From contig JACPCU010000007.1 in the NCBI GenBank assembly GCA_016184315.1, forward strand, positions 1 to 64,000: a stretch of 64,000 bases of DNA, read 5' to 3'. This stretch comes from Nitrososphaerota archaeon. Lineage in GTDB: Archaea; Thermoproteota; Nitrososphaeria; Nitrososphaerales; JACQRY01. The notes beneath the pieces are model-generated. The model was not told where the DNA came from. It searched no databases and saw only the letters and a list, made by a program, of their open reading frames with translations. The position numbers were made by a program, and so were the translations under genes. Below, piece by piece: positions 38,772 through 48,901 of the stretch. Every line of letters starts with the position of its first letter. Positions within the stretch are counted from its first letter, which is position 1.

Positions 38772-40457
38772 ATGGAAAAGTATGATGCGGTGATTGTAGG
38801 GGCAGGTTTGGCTGGCTGTGCTGCCGCTCTTAGCATTGCCCGCAGAGGCTTCGATGTCATCATGTTGGAGAAGGCAAGAGTTCCAGGGCACCGCAACATG
38901 ACTGGAGGCGTCATTTTTGCTGAATACATTCGCGGCTATGGGTTACAAGACCTTATCCCAGACCTCAAAGATGCGCCTCTCGAAAGACGGATCAAGAAGC
39001 ATGAAGTACATCTGCTGTCTGGATCTGACAGTGAGGGTAAGACCTATCGAATCTACAGCCTCACAAGAGGTTCTTTCCCTGTAAGGCTGGGCCTAGTATC
39101 GGATCCTTCCACTGGTCATGACTACTCGGTCCTCAGAGCTAAGTTTGACCGCTGGTTTGCTGGGAAGGCGATGGAAGCAGGAGCTATGATGGCTACGGAA
39201 TGTGCAGTTGAAGAGCTGATCAATAAAGACGACCGAATCATAGGCGTCAAAACTGTGGATGAAGAGATCTACGCAGATATGGTGATTGATGCAAGTGGAG
39301 TAACATCTCCCCTGCCTATCCAAGCGGGGTTGAGGGAGCCCTTGGGAACAGAATCGTATTATCTAGGTGCGAAGCATGTCTACCGTCTGAGCTCCGGCAC
39401 CATCGAGGAAAGATTTAAGCTGGGGGAAGGAGAAGGTGTCGCCCAGCTCTACTTGGGTCCTTTCATGAAGGGTGTCCATGGAGGCGCCTTCCTCTACACC
39501 AATCGTGAGAGCCTCTCAGTGGGAATAGTAATAGACTTGAATTCCTTCGTCAAGAAATCCGAACAAGATCTGTATCTGGGGAAGCCCCTTGACCTTATGG
39601 AGGCTTTCGAGAGACACCCGATAATCACAAACTACTTAGAAGGCGCATCCTTTGCTGAATACTCTGCTCACACTGTGCCGAAGGGATATAGTTGCATCCT
39701 GGACAGACCTTACGCTACTGGCTTTCTCGTCGCAGGAGACGCATTGGGAAGCTTCGTCAAGATAGGACCCATGCTGGACGGCATGAGGAGAGCCATTGCA
39801 TCTGGCATCATGGCCGCAGAAACCTTTGAACATGCAAAGAAAGAAGGCGACTTCTCAGCGAGAACCTTGTCTCGCTACAAGGAAGTGTTGAAACCCATAT
39901 ACGACGATGTCAGCAGATCCAGAAGAGACTCAAAGTTCTTCGAAAGCAGCTTTGCATACAGCATTGTACCTTCAATTATCTTCGGACTGGGGTTGGGAAA
40001 CAAGGTAACTGCTAATTCTTTAGCTAAAGCTGCAGACAATCGTGATGCCATAGAGAAAATCCAAGAGAGAACGGGGCTTCTAACTTACGATGAAGACAAA
40101 GAATACGTCCACATCAAAGTGAATCTCGAGGCATGCTCAAAGTCTTCATTCAAACCGTGGGTAGCAGCATGCCCATTCAATTGTTATACACTGGTGCTCC
40201 CCAAAGGTGTCTTCGCCTCTTACCGCGACTTGCTCCAGACCAATCTTCAACGGCTACGCGAGCAGTCTAGGACGAATGACGACGCTGTCAGAAGCGAAGC
40301 TGAACGCCTAACTCGCCAAGACATCGCAACTGGAACAGTCAGATTCGACCATGTGGCCTGTGTTGGCTGCGGAACCTGCGGAATCCTCGGTCCACATGAA
40401 GCGATACAGTTTGGACCTGAAAGAAAGGGTCACGGAGTCCGCTATGCCTACGGTTAG
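38772..40457 (+). CDS. FixC-like FAD dehydrogenase fused to FixX-like ferredoxin
   Basis: DAVIVGAGLAGCAAALSIARRGFDVIMLEKARVPGHRNMTGG; GFLVAGDALGSFVKIGPMLDGMRRAIASG; C-term ACPFNCY ... CVGCGTCGILGP. Confidence 0.9.
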   Translation: MEKYDAVIVGAGLAGCAAALSIARRGFDVIMLEKARVPGHRNMTGGVIFAEYIRGYGLQDLIPDLKDAPLERRIKKHEVHLLSGSDSEGKTYRIYSLTRGSFPVRLGLVSDPSTGHDYSVLRAKFDRWFAGKAMEAGAMMATECAVEELINKDDRIIGVKTVDEEIYADMVIDASGVTSPLPIQAGLREPLGTESYYLGAKHVYRLSSGTIEERFKLGEGEGVAQLYLGPFMKGVHGGAFLYTNRESLSVGIVIDLNSFVKKSEQDLYLGKPLDLMEAFERHPIITNYLEGASFAEYSAHTVPKGYSCILDRPYATGFLVAGDALGSFVKIGPMLDGMRRAIASGIMAAETFEHAKKEGDFSARTLSRYKEVLKPIYDDVSRSRRDSKFFESSFAYSIVPSIIFGLGLGNKVTANSLAKAADNRDAIEKIQERTGLLTYDEDKEYVHIKVNLEACSKSSFKPWVAACPFNCYTLVLPKGVFASYRDLLQTNLQRLREQSRTNDDAVRSEAERLTRQDIATGTVRFDHVACVGCGTCGILGPHEAIQFGPERKGHGVRYAYG

Positions 40458-40502
40458 ACAATTAGAGTCATCAAACACTACCGCCTTGGAAAAGATTTCT
40501 AG

Positions 40503-41108
40503 ATGACAAACCACAGTCTCCCACTGGTCACTCTAGCTCTCCCATTCATATTATGGCCGCTTGTGTTCTTACAGGTGTTGACGGGATTTTGGGTTGGAAT
40601 GGCCAGTGCAACCATGATCCTTCTGGCCACCACATTGGTGTTCAATAGACGGTTAAATCTGAACGCACCGCGTCGATGGCTTTTCTCCGGATTCGTGTCA
40701 GGTTTTCTGCTCTACGGCTTATTCTTTGTTGGTTACCAGTTCACAAGAAACTTAGAAACTTTCTTCGGGGGAGTATCTTCAATCTACTTGTTGAAGACAG
40801 GCATTGACACGTATCTCATCGCCTTCCTACTAATCTTCCCCATTGCTCCTGCTGAAGAAATCTACTGGCGAGGATTAATCCAGAAACATTTCATGCAGTT
40901 CTTCAGTCCTGCAATGAGCCTGATTCTGTCAACAGTAGCATATACCTTGATCCACGCATTCACTCTTAACCCTCCACTGTTAGTTACTGCCCTGATAGGT
41001 GGACTCGTCTGGGGTTATCTCTACAATGCTTCTAAGAGTCTATCGCCCGGCATAATCTCGCATGTGATCTTTGATCTGTTGGTCTTTGTTGTCGTGCCCT
41101 TTACCTAG
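40503..41108 (+). CDS. CPBP intramembrane metalloprotease
   Basis: PAEEIYWRGLIQ; YTLIHAFTL; HVIFDLLVF. Confidence 0.78.
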   Translation: MTNHSLPLVTLALPFILWPLVFLQVLTGFWVGMASATMILLATTLVFNRRLNLNAPRRWLFSGFVSGFLLYGLFFVGYQFTRNLETFFGGVSSIYLLKTGIDTYLIAFLLIFPIAPAEEIYWRGLIQKHFMQFFSPAMSLILSTVAYTLIHAFTLNPPLLVTALIGGLVWGYLYNASKSLSPGIISHVIFDLLVFVVVPFT

Positions 41109-42007
41109 GCGAAAAAGAATCCCAAAGATAAGAGGATACCAAATACAACTGAATGTATGAATGATATGCTTGTGGCTCTAGCGTAGTTAGGGATGTTTTG
41201 TTCTTTCTTTGCATATACTCCTAGCTGCCTTGCAAAAACTAGAAGTGCAGGGAATACTGCCAACGTAGTAAGAGGGAATACGCCTAATAGCGCTAGGATT
41301 GCAACGTAAAGATAGCAGGCTACTCCTATTGCCGTGCAAAGTTTCATTGCTGATCGTCTGCCTAGGAGAACAGCAATGGATCTTTTTCCTCCCTCCACGT
41401 AAGGATCGTGGAAGATTAGGTCGTGGTTGATAAGAACCGAAGCTGTAAGTAGACCCGAAGGGATTGCTGCAACTACCGGCAGTAAATCAAGCCTCAGCGT
41501 TTGGACAAAGTACGCTCCCAGGGCAGGTATAGGTCCGAAGTTTACGAATATGTCCAGTTCTCCTAGACCTAGACCTCTGTAAGCCGCCTTAATGGGGGGC
41601 GCGACGTAGAAGTATGACAGCCCTATCCCCAGAACTGCAAGGATCAGTGAAGGAATACCCGCCATAAATGCGAAGTATGAGGCAAGCAATAATGCGCCGA
41701 GATAGCAGAGAAAAGCCCAGGTCTTGGCTTTGCCTAACGTGACTAATCCTCGGGGGATGACTTTCCAGCCCGGGAAGTCTGGGGGAAACATTCGGTCGCT
41801 TATAGGGTCAATGCCATTCACGTAGTCGTAGATATCATCAACGATGTTTGCTGCTAGAAGCAGCAATGCACTGCCAATTAGAGCAAGTACCATGTAAATG
41901 GGGTTAAGGGCTTTGGCGGAATGCCATGCCACAGCTGTTCCAACTATTATGGGAACTAAGATAACTGGGAGAAACTGGGCTCTTGTGATTCTCAGAAAGG
42001 TCTTCAT
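41105..42007 (-). CDS. UbiA/MenA-family prenyltransferase
   Basis: NIVDDIYDYVNGIDPISDR (DDxxD-like) and NHDLIFHDPYVEGGKRSIAVLLG second motif. Confidence 0.87.
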   Translation of the reverse strand: MKTFLRITRAQFLPVILVPIIVGTAVAWHSAKALNPIYMVLALIGSALLLLAANIVDDIYDYVNGIDPISDRMFPPDFPGWKVIPRGLVTLGKAKTWAFLCYLGALLLASYFAFMAGIPSLILAVLGIGLSYFYVAPPIKAAYRGLGLGELDIFVNFGPIPALGAYFVQTLRLDLLPVVAAIPSGLLTASVLINHDLIFHDPYVEGGKRSIAVLLGRRSAMKLCTAIGVACYLYVAILALLGVFPLTTLAVFPALLVFARQLGVYAKKEQNIPNYARATSISFIHSVVFGILLSLGFFFA

Positions 42008-42022
42008 GTCTCGATCTCTATT

Positions 42023-43009
42023 TCAGTTGGGCGCCAGGGCTTCTACAGTTCTAGCAATGTCTCCGATGGGCATTAGGATCGGGAGTTTTATTCCTGCCAT
42101 GCAGTATTCTTCTAGTCGCCCCATGCAATGACGTGGGGTTCCTGTGAGCGTGAGCGCGTCAATAACCTCTCTCGGTATCTTGGAGCCTGCGCTTGGAACG
42201 TCTCCTTTCTTCCATGCTTCTTTCACAGGCGCCATTTTTTCTTCGTTGATGCCGTAGGGCTCCAGTCGCGAAATGGGGATCACTTCTGCGACTTGGTAGA
42301 CGAAGAAGTAGAAGTTGCGAACTGTCTTCTCTGCTTCTTCTTGGTTGTCTTGGACTGAGGTGAGCATGTATGATGCTATGTCAAAATCTGTTGTGACTGC
42401 TGGGTTGTCTTCGATCCATCTAACTTTGGTTTCTGTTTCCTTCACTGTGCTGAGGGCGGGTGAAAGTATCACTCCATCCGCCATAGCAGGGGTAGCTTGT
42501 ATGATATTCTGCGAAAGCGATGCGATGTAGATAGGAATCTTATGTTGAGGTTTGACTTCTAGGCGGAGACCGTTAACAGAGAAGAATTCTCCTGAGAAGT
42601 TGACAGTTTCTCCGTTCAAATATGATCTGAGAATGGTGGCATATTCTCTGATTCTCTTGAGGGGCTTACTCTTGGATGTGGGGAAGACCTGGAACCCTAT
42701 CTTTGGAAGCATGGGAAAACTTCCAAGACCGACTCCCAGGATCGCTCTTCCAACTGAAGACTCGGAGAGAGTTGCGAAAGAAGCCGCCGCTAGAGTAGGG
42801 TGACGAGTTACGGTATTGATGCATCCGCTTCCAGCCCTAATCTTGTTCGTAGCTGATAGTATCGATGACAGATATGTGATCGCATCCCTCTGGAATAGGC
42901 TTTCGTGCATCCAAACCGACTCGTATCCTTTTGCCTCAGCAATCTTGGCGAACTTCACTAACACCTCCACGGGGTAAACCGGGTTAAACCCCAAAGCAAT
43001 TCGACCCAT
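42023..43009 (-). CDS. F420-dependent LLM-class oxidoreductase (Mer-like)
   Basis: ESVWMHESLFQRDAITYLSSILSATNKIRAGSGCINTVTRHPTLAAASFATLSE; ILGVGLG. Confidence 0.85.
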   Translation of the reverse strand: MGRIALGFNPVYPVEVLVKFAKIAEAKGYESVWMHESLFQRDAITYLSSILSATNKIRAGSGCINTVTRHPTLAAASFATLSESSVGRAILGVGLGSFPMLPKIGFQVFPTSKSKPLKRIREYATILRSYLNGETVNFSGEFFSVNGLRLEVKPQHKIPIYIASLSQNIIQATPAMADGVILSPALSTVKETETKVRWIEDNPAVTTDFDIASYMLTSVQDNQEEAEKTVRNFYFFVYQVAEVIPISRLEPYGINEEKMAPVKEAWKKGDVPSAGSKIPREVIDALTLTGTPRHCMGRLEEYCMAGIKLPILMPIGDIARTVEALAPN

Positions 43010-43149
43010 ACCATTCGCCAGTGGTAACTGTTTTCCAAGACATAGATAAGTGTGACTCAGAAAACATAGTGTAGCATTACAGGTTTTTACCCGCAGGTTG
43101 AATGAAATTCACTTCCATCGCTTTTACATCCTTGGGTCAGTGAAACGTC

Positions 43150-43590
43150 ATGAAGCTTGCTGGCGACGTTATGAGTCACAGTCTAATGTTGAAATCTGTT
43201 CTGGCTATGGCTACCGGGACATTCTCTATCACAGTAGCAACATATGCAGCTCTTGTGTTTACAGGTAGATTCGATTATCTTGTCATCACCGCAGCTTCGA
43301 CTATGGCTACTACCCTGATCGGAGTAGGAGTGAAGCCTGACCTTCTAGGTGACAGTTATCTTCACCGGGCATGGCCTATGCCTCTATTCATAGGGACTGG
43401 CGGTATTGCTCTTGCGGGTGAAGCATTGCTACTGTCCATCGCATTCCCTCATGCTGTTGCGGCATTCTATGGGTTGGCTACCTTGGCTGGATGCTCACTA
43501 ACGCTATGGGGTAACTATCTGTCGAACTCTATCAGGATCAGAATACCCATCGAACGGAAGACACTTGCCGACAAACTCCTAACGCCCTAA
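43150..43590 (+). CDS. hypothetical membrane protein
   Basis: 146-aa ORF with multiple TM segments. Confidence 0.55.
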   Translation: MKLAGDVMSHSLMLKSVLAMATGTFSITVATYAALVFTGRFDYLVITAASTMATTLIGVGVKPDLLGDSYLHRAWPMPLFIGTGGIALAGEALLLSIAFPHAVAAFYGLATLAGCSLTLWGNYLSNSIRIRIPIERKTLADKLLTP

Positions 43591-43676
43591 GCTGTAAGAA
43601 GCCCATCGTTCAGACAATAGAGTGCACACTAGGAGCGGTCGCAACACCCTGCTCTTGGTGTAAACTAGGGTAAGGG

Positions 43677-44588
43677 CTAGATTTGTATGCTTGAAATTGC
43701 TGCTTTGATTGATTGAACGCCTTTCATGAAGTATTCTTTCTCACTGTCTTCAAGAGGCACTTCGATGATTCGCTCGATACCGTTCTTTCCCAAGACCACA
43801 GGGACACCTATGCATACATCAGACACGCCATACTGGCCGTTGAGATAGGTACAGACAGGGTAGACACACCTCTTGTCTTTCACAATGGACTCAACCATCT
43901 TTACCACTCCCTGAGCTGGAGCGTAAAACGTGGCTCCCTTCAAAGCTATAACCTCTGCAGCGATCTTCCTTGTTTTTTCGACGGCTTCCTTGGTCTTTTC
44001 TTCGCCAAGTAGCTCCTTTAACGGTATTCCATTGATTGACGTTCTGCTGGCAAGAGGGGTCATGGATTCACCGTGTTCCCCTATTACCATTCCGTTCACG
44101 GAAGAATATGAGACACCAAGTGTCTTGGCCAGCAGGTTTCTGTATCTTGATGAGTCAAGCATGCCTCCCATTCCGAATACTCTATTGGTGGGGAATCCGG
44201 TGACCTTCAAAGCTACGTAAGTCATAACGTCCATAGGATTAGTGATCATCATTACTTTCGAGTTGGGGGCGTGCTGCTTGATCTGTTCGGCAACCTGTTT
44301 GATGATTCCTGTGTTTTTGTTAAGTAGATCCATACGGGTCATGTCTGGTCTCCTTGCTAACCCAGCTACTAAAATCACGATGTCTGAGCCAGCCAAAGCT
44401 TGATAGTCGTTTGAACCGACAAGATCGACATCGGCAGCGTATTGGGTAGCCATGTGGCCTATGTCTAAGGCTTCTCCCTGAGGTAACCCTTTGACGATGT
44501 CTATCAGCGTGATGTCGTCCAATTCTTCTGCAGCCAGCTGCGAAGCGAGGGTTGAACCTACTCTTCCAGTACCAATGATGGTTATCAT
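43677..44588 (-). CDS. mdh: malate/lactate dehydrogenase family, malate dehydrogenase
   Basis: IIGTGRVGSTLASQLA, VAGLARRPDMTRMDLL, MMITNPMDVMTYVA, GMVIGEHGESMTPL. Confidence 0.9.
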   Translation of the reverse strand: MITIIGTGRVGSTLASQLAAEELDDITLIDIVKGLPQGEALDIGHMATQYAADVDLVGSNDYQALAGSDIVILVAGLARRPDMTRMDLLNKNTGIIKQVAEQIKQHAPNSKVMMITNPMDVMTYVALKVTGFPTNRVFGMGGMLDSSRYRNLLAKTLGVSYSSVNGMVIGEHGESMTPLASRTSINGIPLKELLGEEKTKEAVEKTRKIAAEVIALKGATFYAPAQGVVKMVESIVKDKRCVYPVCTYLNGQYGVSDVCIGVPVVLGKNGIERIIEVPLEDSEKEYFMKGVQSIKAAISSIQI

Positions 44589-44686
44589 AAGAATTCGATG
44601 CTGTTACCATTTACAACTATTTTATTGTTTTCCCTAACTTTTTCAGGTTCTTAAGAGGTGAACTATGGTTGCCTGCCAACCTTTAA

Positions 44687-45985
44687 TTGGATCAACTCGC
44701 AGACAACGGTTTGGTGTTATCTTTGAAAGATGAGGGCAGCGTCCTGATAATTGACTGCCAGAGTGCAGGCATATCTGGGGACATGCTTCTATCTGCCCTA
44801 GTAGATCTTGGAGCAGACGCTGAAAAGATCGTTGGCGTGCTGAACTCAGTGAAGAATTATGTAAAGGGATGTGAACACATAGATGCAGAATTCAAAGAAA
44901 CTACCAGAAAAGGCTTCAGAGCTAAGACTCTCAACGTCACCGTCAAGGAACAGCAGGGCGCTAGGTCTGCCGACGACATAAAGTCAGCAGTAGAACGATG
45001 CGTAGCAGACATTGACCTCAGCAACGCAGCTCAGAGATTCGCGAAACGAGCAGTTGACACCCTAGTCTCCGCTGAAAGTCGTCTTCACAGTCTTCCAACT
45101 GGTAAGACACATCTCCATGAGACCGGCTCTGCAGATACTGTGCTGGATATCGTAGGTGTAGCATCAGCGTTAGACCAGCTCCGTCTTCTTGACGGATACA
45201 TGTATTGTACTCCTGTTGCAGTCGGTGGAGGGTTGCGCTCATTCTCCCATGGTACTGTCGCGTTACCTGCTCCTGCGACGCTTGAGATCCTGAAAGAACA
45301 TGAGATCAAGATCGTTGGTGGCCCAGTAAAAAGCGAGCTTACCACTCCTACTGGCGCAGCTCTGCTTGCAGCACTCCCAGCTCGATGTGTAGATTACTAT
45401 CCGGAGCTCAAACTCAGGGCAACCGGATATGGCGCAGGAAGCAGGGATCTGGAACAGATTCCCAATCTCCTCCGATTAGTCCTAGGGGATGCAGAGCCAC
45501 CCCATCTAACAGACAAAGTCTTTCTCTTGGAAACCAATATCGATGATGCGTCTGGAGAAGTTTTGGGGTACACAATGCAACGACTCTATGAGGAAGGAGC
45601 GTTAGATGTTTCTATCATCCCGGTTTCAACCAAGAAGAGCCGACTTGGCTGCCTTCTGAGAGTAGTATCTGACAGGGTGCATGTGAACAAGCTTACCGAT
45701 GTGCTTATGGCGGAAGGCGGTACATTGGGCGTCAGAGTAATCCCGACGCTCAGACATGTCGCCAGCAGAGATGTGCAGACCGTTAGAGTAAAGATCGATG
45801 GTATCAAAGACGGCATCCGAATCAAGGTTTCCAGAGATAGATTCGGCAGGATCATGAAGATCAAGCCAGAGCATGACGATGTGGAGAATCTTGCTAGAAG
45901 ATCAGGTAGACCCCTTAGAGAACTCGCTCAAGAAATTACTGAAAAGGCTAGAACTCAAATCGAAGAGCCAAGCAAACGACAGTAA
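44687..45985 (+). CDS. larC: nickel pincer cofactor biosynthesis protein LarC (single ORF)
   Basis: SAGISGDMLLSALVDLGAD, LHETGSADTVLDIVGVASALDQL, ETNIDDASGEVLGYTMQRLYEEGALDVSIIPVSTKKSRLG. Confidence 0.93.
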   Translation: MDQLADNGLVLSLKDEGSVLIIDCQSAGISGDMLLSALVDLGADAEKIVGVLNSVKNYVKGCEHIDAEFKETTRKGFRAKTLNVTVKEQQGARSADDIKSAVERCVADIDLSNAAQRFAKRAVDTLVSAESRLHSLPTGKTHLHETGSADTVLDIVGVASALDQLRLLDGYMYCTPVAVGGGLRSFSHGTVALPAPATLEILKEHEIKIVGGPVKSELTTPTGAALLAALPARCVDYYPELKLRATGYGAGSRDLEQIPNLLRLVLGDAEPPHLTDKVFLLETNIDDASGEVLGYTMQRLYEEGALDVSIIPVSTKKSRLGCLLRVVSDRVHVNKLTDVLMAEGGTLGVRVIPTLRHVASRDVQTVRVKIDGIKDGIRIKVSRDRFGRIMKIKPEHDDVENLARRSGRPLRELAQEITEKARTQIEEPSKRQ

Positions 45986-46016
45986 TGCTTAAGCATGCTC
46001 TTCGCATAGGTTCATA

Positions 46017-46901
46017 ATGGAGTTGAAAGCGCTAGAGTCGCAGCAACGTGAGGTAGCAAAGAAACTGGAATCCCTGAAACAATGGTTCTCCAGTTTCAAT
46101 AGTTGTCTCGTGGCTTTTTCAGGCGGTGTCGACAGCTCCTTGGTGGCGGCCATAGCAAAGAAAGTTCTTGGCGGAAGAGCTCTAGCCGTGACAGCTGAGA
46201 CTGCCACGCTTGCACCAGATGAGTTGATCTACGCGAAGGATCTAGCCAAGATCATAGGGATTCGTCATCTTGTGGTCAAATACGACGATTTGGCGAACAA
46301 AAGACTTGTAGAAAACAGCCCGTCAAGATGTTACTTCTGCCGAGAAGATCTCTCAGTCCAGATCATGAAGATCGCGCGCGAAGAATGTATGCAGGTAACC
46401 GTTGACGGAGTCATCGCTGATGATTTGAATGGGCATCGACCGGGAGTGAAGGCTCTTGACAAGGCAGGCGTTAGGCATCCCTTGTGTGAGCTGGAAATGA
46501 CCAAGGTGGATGTTAGAATGATTGCTCGTTATCTGAACCTGCCTTCCGCTGACAAGCCTTCTAACGCATGTTTGGCTTCAAGATTTGAATATGGTCAAAA
46601 GATTACCCGTGATGCCCTTATTCGTGTTGCCCAAGCAGAACGTTTTCTTACGGATCTGACGGGGGTTAGACAGCTGCGGGTAAGGGTTCATGGAGATATC
46701 GCCAGGATAGAAGTAGGTAGAGATGAGCGGCGGCTCTTCTTCAAGGAAGAAACCATGGATCAAGTTACCTCAAAACTGAAAGATCTGGGTTTCAGATATG
46801 TAACCTTTGACATGCAAGGCTACAGAAGTGGAAGCATGGATGAAATATTAGGACAGAAGCTTATCCGAATCAACGATCCAAAATCTAGGAAGTATCGATA
46901 A
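46017..46901 (+). CDS. larE: ATP-dependent sacrificial sulfur transferase LarE
   Basis: VAFSGGVDSSLVAAIA PP-loop, SPSRCYFCREDL, NACLASRFEYG. Confidence 0.93.
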   Translation: MELKALESQQREVAKKLESLKQWFSSFNSCLVAFSGGVDSSLVAAIAKKVLGGRALAVTAETATLAPDELIYAKDLAKIIGIRHLVVKYDDLANKRLVENSPSRCYFCREDLSVQIMKIAREECMQVTVDGVIADDLNGHRPGVKALDKAGVRHPLCELEMTKVDVRMIARYLNLPSADKPSNACLASRFEYGQKITRDALIRVAQAERFLTDLTGVRQLRVRVHGDIARIEVGRDERRLFFKEETMDQVTSKLKDLGFRYVTFDMQGYRSGSMDEILGQKLIRINDPKSRKYR

Positions 46902-47066
46902 TCTGTCCATTATACCTGTGCTGACTACTGACCAGTGGCTTGACCGACTGTGCATATTGCAAGGAGCGTCAGAGTTTTACAGAGAAGTTCATCCACATCC
47001 TGAAGAGCCATCAGAACCGAAAGTCGCAACGCTGAATTACGGCGTAATCCTATTCACCAGCGACGG

Positions 47067-48272
47067 TTGGACATGGAGTCTGAAATCACTACTCTGGTCA
47101 GGAGGCTTACAAGAACTGTAAGACGCCACGAAGAGTGGAGGAGACAGGAATGCATAACATTGATCCCATCTGAGAATCTAATGAGTGGAACAGCTAGACT
47201 CCTCCTTGCATCAGACTTCGGTCACAGATACTCCGCGCCAGACCACTTCTATATGGGTTCACAATTCACGGACGAAGTCAAAAGCTTCGCAGAGGACCTT
47301 GCACGTAAAGTCTTCAAATGCAAACATGCTGATGTCAGTCCTCTCTCCGGTCACATATGCAATATGGCTACTATGCTACTATTTACGAAGAAAGGCGACC
47401 GCATGATCAGCGTATCTCCTGAACACGGAGGATACCCCGGCATATCTCACCTAGGCTTAGGGAGGATACTCGGCTTAGAGAACCTCTATTTCCCCTTCGA
47501 CAAAGATGCGGTCAACATAAAGACCGATGACGCAGCCAAACTATTATCAGCAGCCAATCACAGCCTAACAGTATTTGGGTCAAGCTTCATCCCTTTTCCC
47601 CACCCTTTGAGCGATCTGTCACCTAAAGCAAGAGGCACACTAAAGATCTATGACGGTTCACATGTATTAGGTTTAATCGCAGGAGGAAGATTCCAAGATC
47701 CTCTACGCGAAGGATGCGACTTACTAATGGGCTCCAGCCACAAAAGCTTCTTCGGACCACAGGGAGGAATAATCCTCTCCAACAATAGCGAAGTCTTTAC
47801 CAAGATAAGAGACAATATGTATCTTGGACTCGTTGACAACCTTCACTGGAACAGAATAGCAGCACTAGCCTACACGCTCATCGAAATGTTACGTTTCGGG
47901 TCAAGCTACGCAGATCAGGTGATTAGGAACACACACGCCTTAGCGAAAGGCCTTCATGACCGCGGATTGCCTGTTAGAGGAGAAAAACAAGGATTCTCTC
48001 GGTCCCATCAACTTATTCTCGGCTACGAAGATCCTCAGGAAAAGATACGAATCGCGGAAACCCTAGAAAAGGCAGGGATCATCACCGACAAAGGCATACG
48101 CATGGGCACATGTGAAGCCACCAGACGGGATATGAAAGATGCCGACATGGACAATATCGCGGACATAATCGCCGATCTGATAAATGGAAGATCAAAGCCA
48201 AAAGATGCCAAAACAAAAGTTGTTGCTTTAGCTAGGTCCCACCAATCCCTGGCATTTACTCTGGACACATAG
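47067..48272 (+). CDS. serine hydroxymethyltransferase-like PLP enzyme
   Basis: TLIPSENLMS, YDGSHVLGLIAGGRFQDPLREGCDLLMGSSHKSFFGPQGG. Confidence 0.85.
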   Translation: MDMESEITTLVRRLTRTVRRHEEWRRQECITLIPSENLMSGTARLLLASDFGHRYSAPDHFYMGSQFTDEVKSFAEDLARKVFKCKHADVSPLSGHICNMATMLLFTKKGDRMISVSPEHGGYPGISHLGLGRILGLENLYFPFDKDAVNIKTDDAAKLLSAANHSLTVFGSSFIPFPHPLSDLSPKARGTLKIYDGSHVLGLIAGGRFQDPLREGCDLLMGSSHKSFFGPQGGIILSNNSEVFTKIRDNMYLGLVDNLHWNRIAALAYTLIEMLRFGSSYADQVIRNTHALAKGLHDRGLPVRGEKQGFSRSHQLILGYEDPQEKIRIAETLEKAGIITDKGIRMGTCEATRRDMKDADMDNIADIIADLINGRSKPKDAKTKVVALARSHQSLAFTLDT

Positions 48273-48305
48273 CATAACCCACCAATAACACCCTATCTTT
48301 TACCG

Positions 48306-48323
48306 TTGACACCATGGTGTCAA
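48306..48323. promoter_or_regulatory. palindromic operator-like site 1 TTGACACCATGGTGTCAA
   Basis: Perfect 18-bp palindrome, T-rich cttttac just upstream; 28 nt before the first ATG of the USP ORF. Confidence 0.6.
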
Positions 48324-48351
48324 TGTCCAAAACATCGCAATCTAGACTGAT

Positions 48352-48846
48352 ATGTCCGGCAGATTTTTATGTATAAACACAAATGAACACATGAGCCGCC
48401 ATTTGTTCGCCAAGATACTTGTCGGTCTGGACGGATCCCCCTACTCAGACAAAGCCCTGATCTACGCGCTGGAGATTGCAAAGAGATTCAGTTCAAAAAT
48501 CACTGTGATGTACATCGTAGTAAGGCCGCTGCATCTGTATGGAGATGAAGGAGTCGTGCTGGCAGAACCCTCTGACAAGAGACTAGAAGAAGAAGGAGAG
48601 AAGATCCTCAAAAAGGCAAAAGAACAGGCCTCCAACGAGGGTGTTGAAATAGATAGCCTCATGACCTCGGGAGACCCATCGGAAGAACTCCTCAAGGCGT
48701 CGAGACAAGACTACGATTTAGTCGTGCTCGGCAGCAGAGGTCTTAGTAGAGTGAAAGCTTTCTTACTCGGAAGCGTTTCCAGCAGGGTCAGCCACTACGC
48801 CAAGTGCCCGGTGCTCATAGTGAAGCCTTGGCCTGCAGAGGAATAG
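48352..48846 (+). CDS. universal stress protein (start possibly 48391)
   Basis: KILVGLDGSPYSDKALIYALEIAKRF; LVVLGSRGLSRVKAFLLGSVSSRVSHYAKCPVLIVK. Confidence 0.9.
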   Translation: MSGRFLCINTNEHMSRHLFAKILVGLDGSPYSDKALIYALEIAKRFSSKITVMYIVVRPLHLYGDEGVVLAEPSDKRLEEEGEKILKKAKEQASNEGVEIDSLMTSGDPSEELLKASRQDYDLVVLGSRGLSRVKAFLLGSVSSRVSHYAKCPVLIVKPWPAEE

Positions 48847-48901
48847 GACGGATTCTTCGCCTTTTTTATTTTTATTTGACCGTGTCTGTTGCCTACTGTC
48901 C

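Noticed and set aside
46918-47121. 67-aa ORF between larE and the SHMT-like gene
   Set aside because: No recognisable domain and overlaps the SHMT-like start; could be real but unsupported
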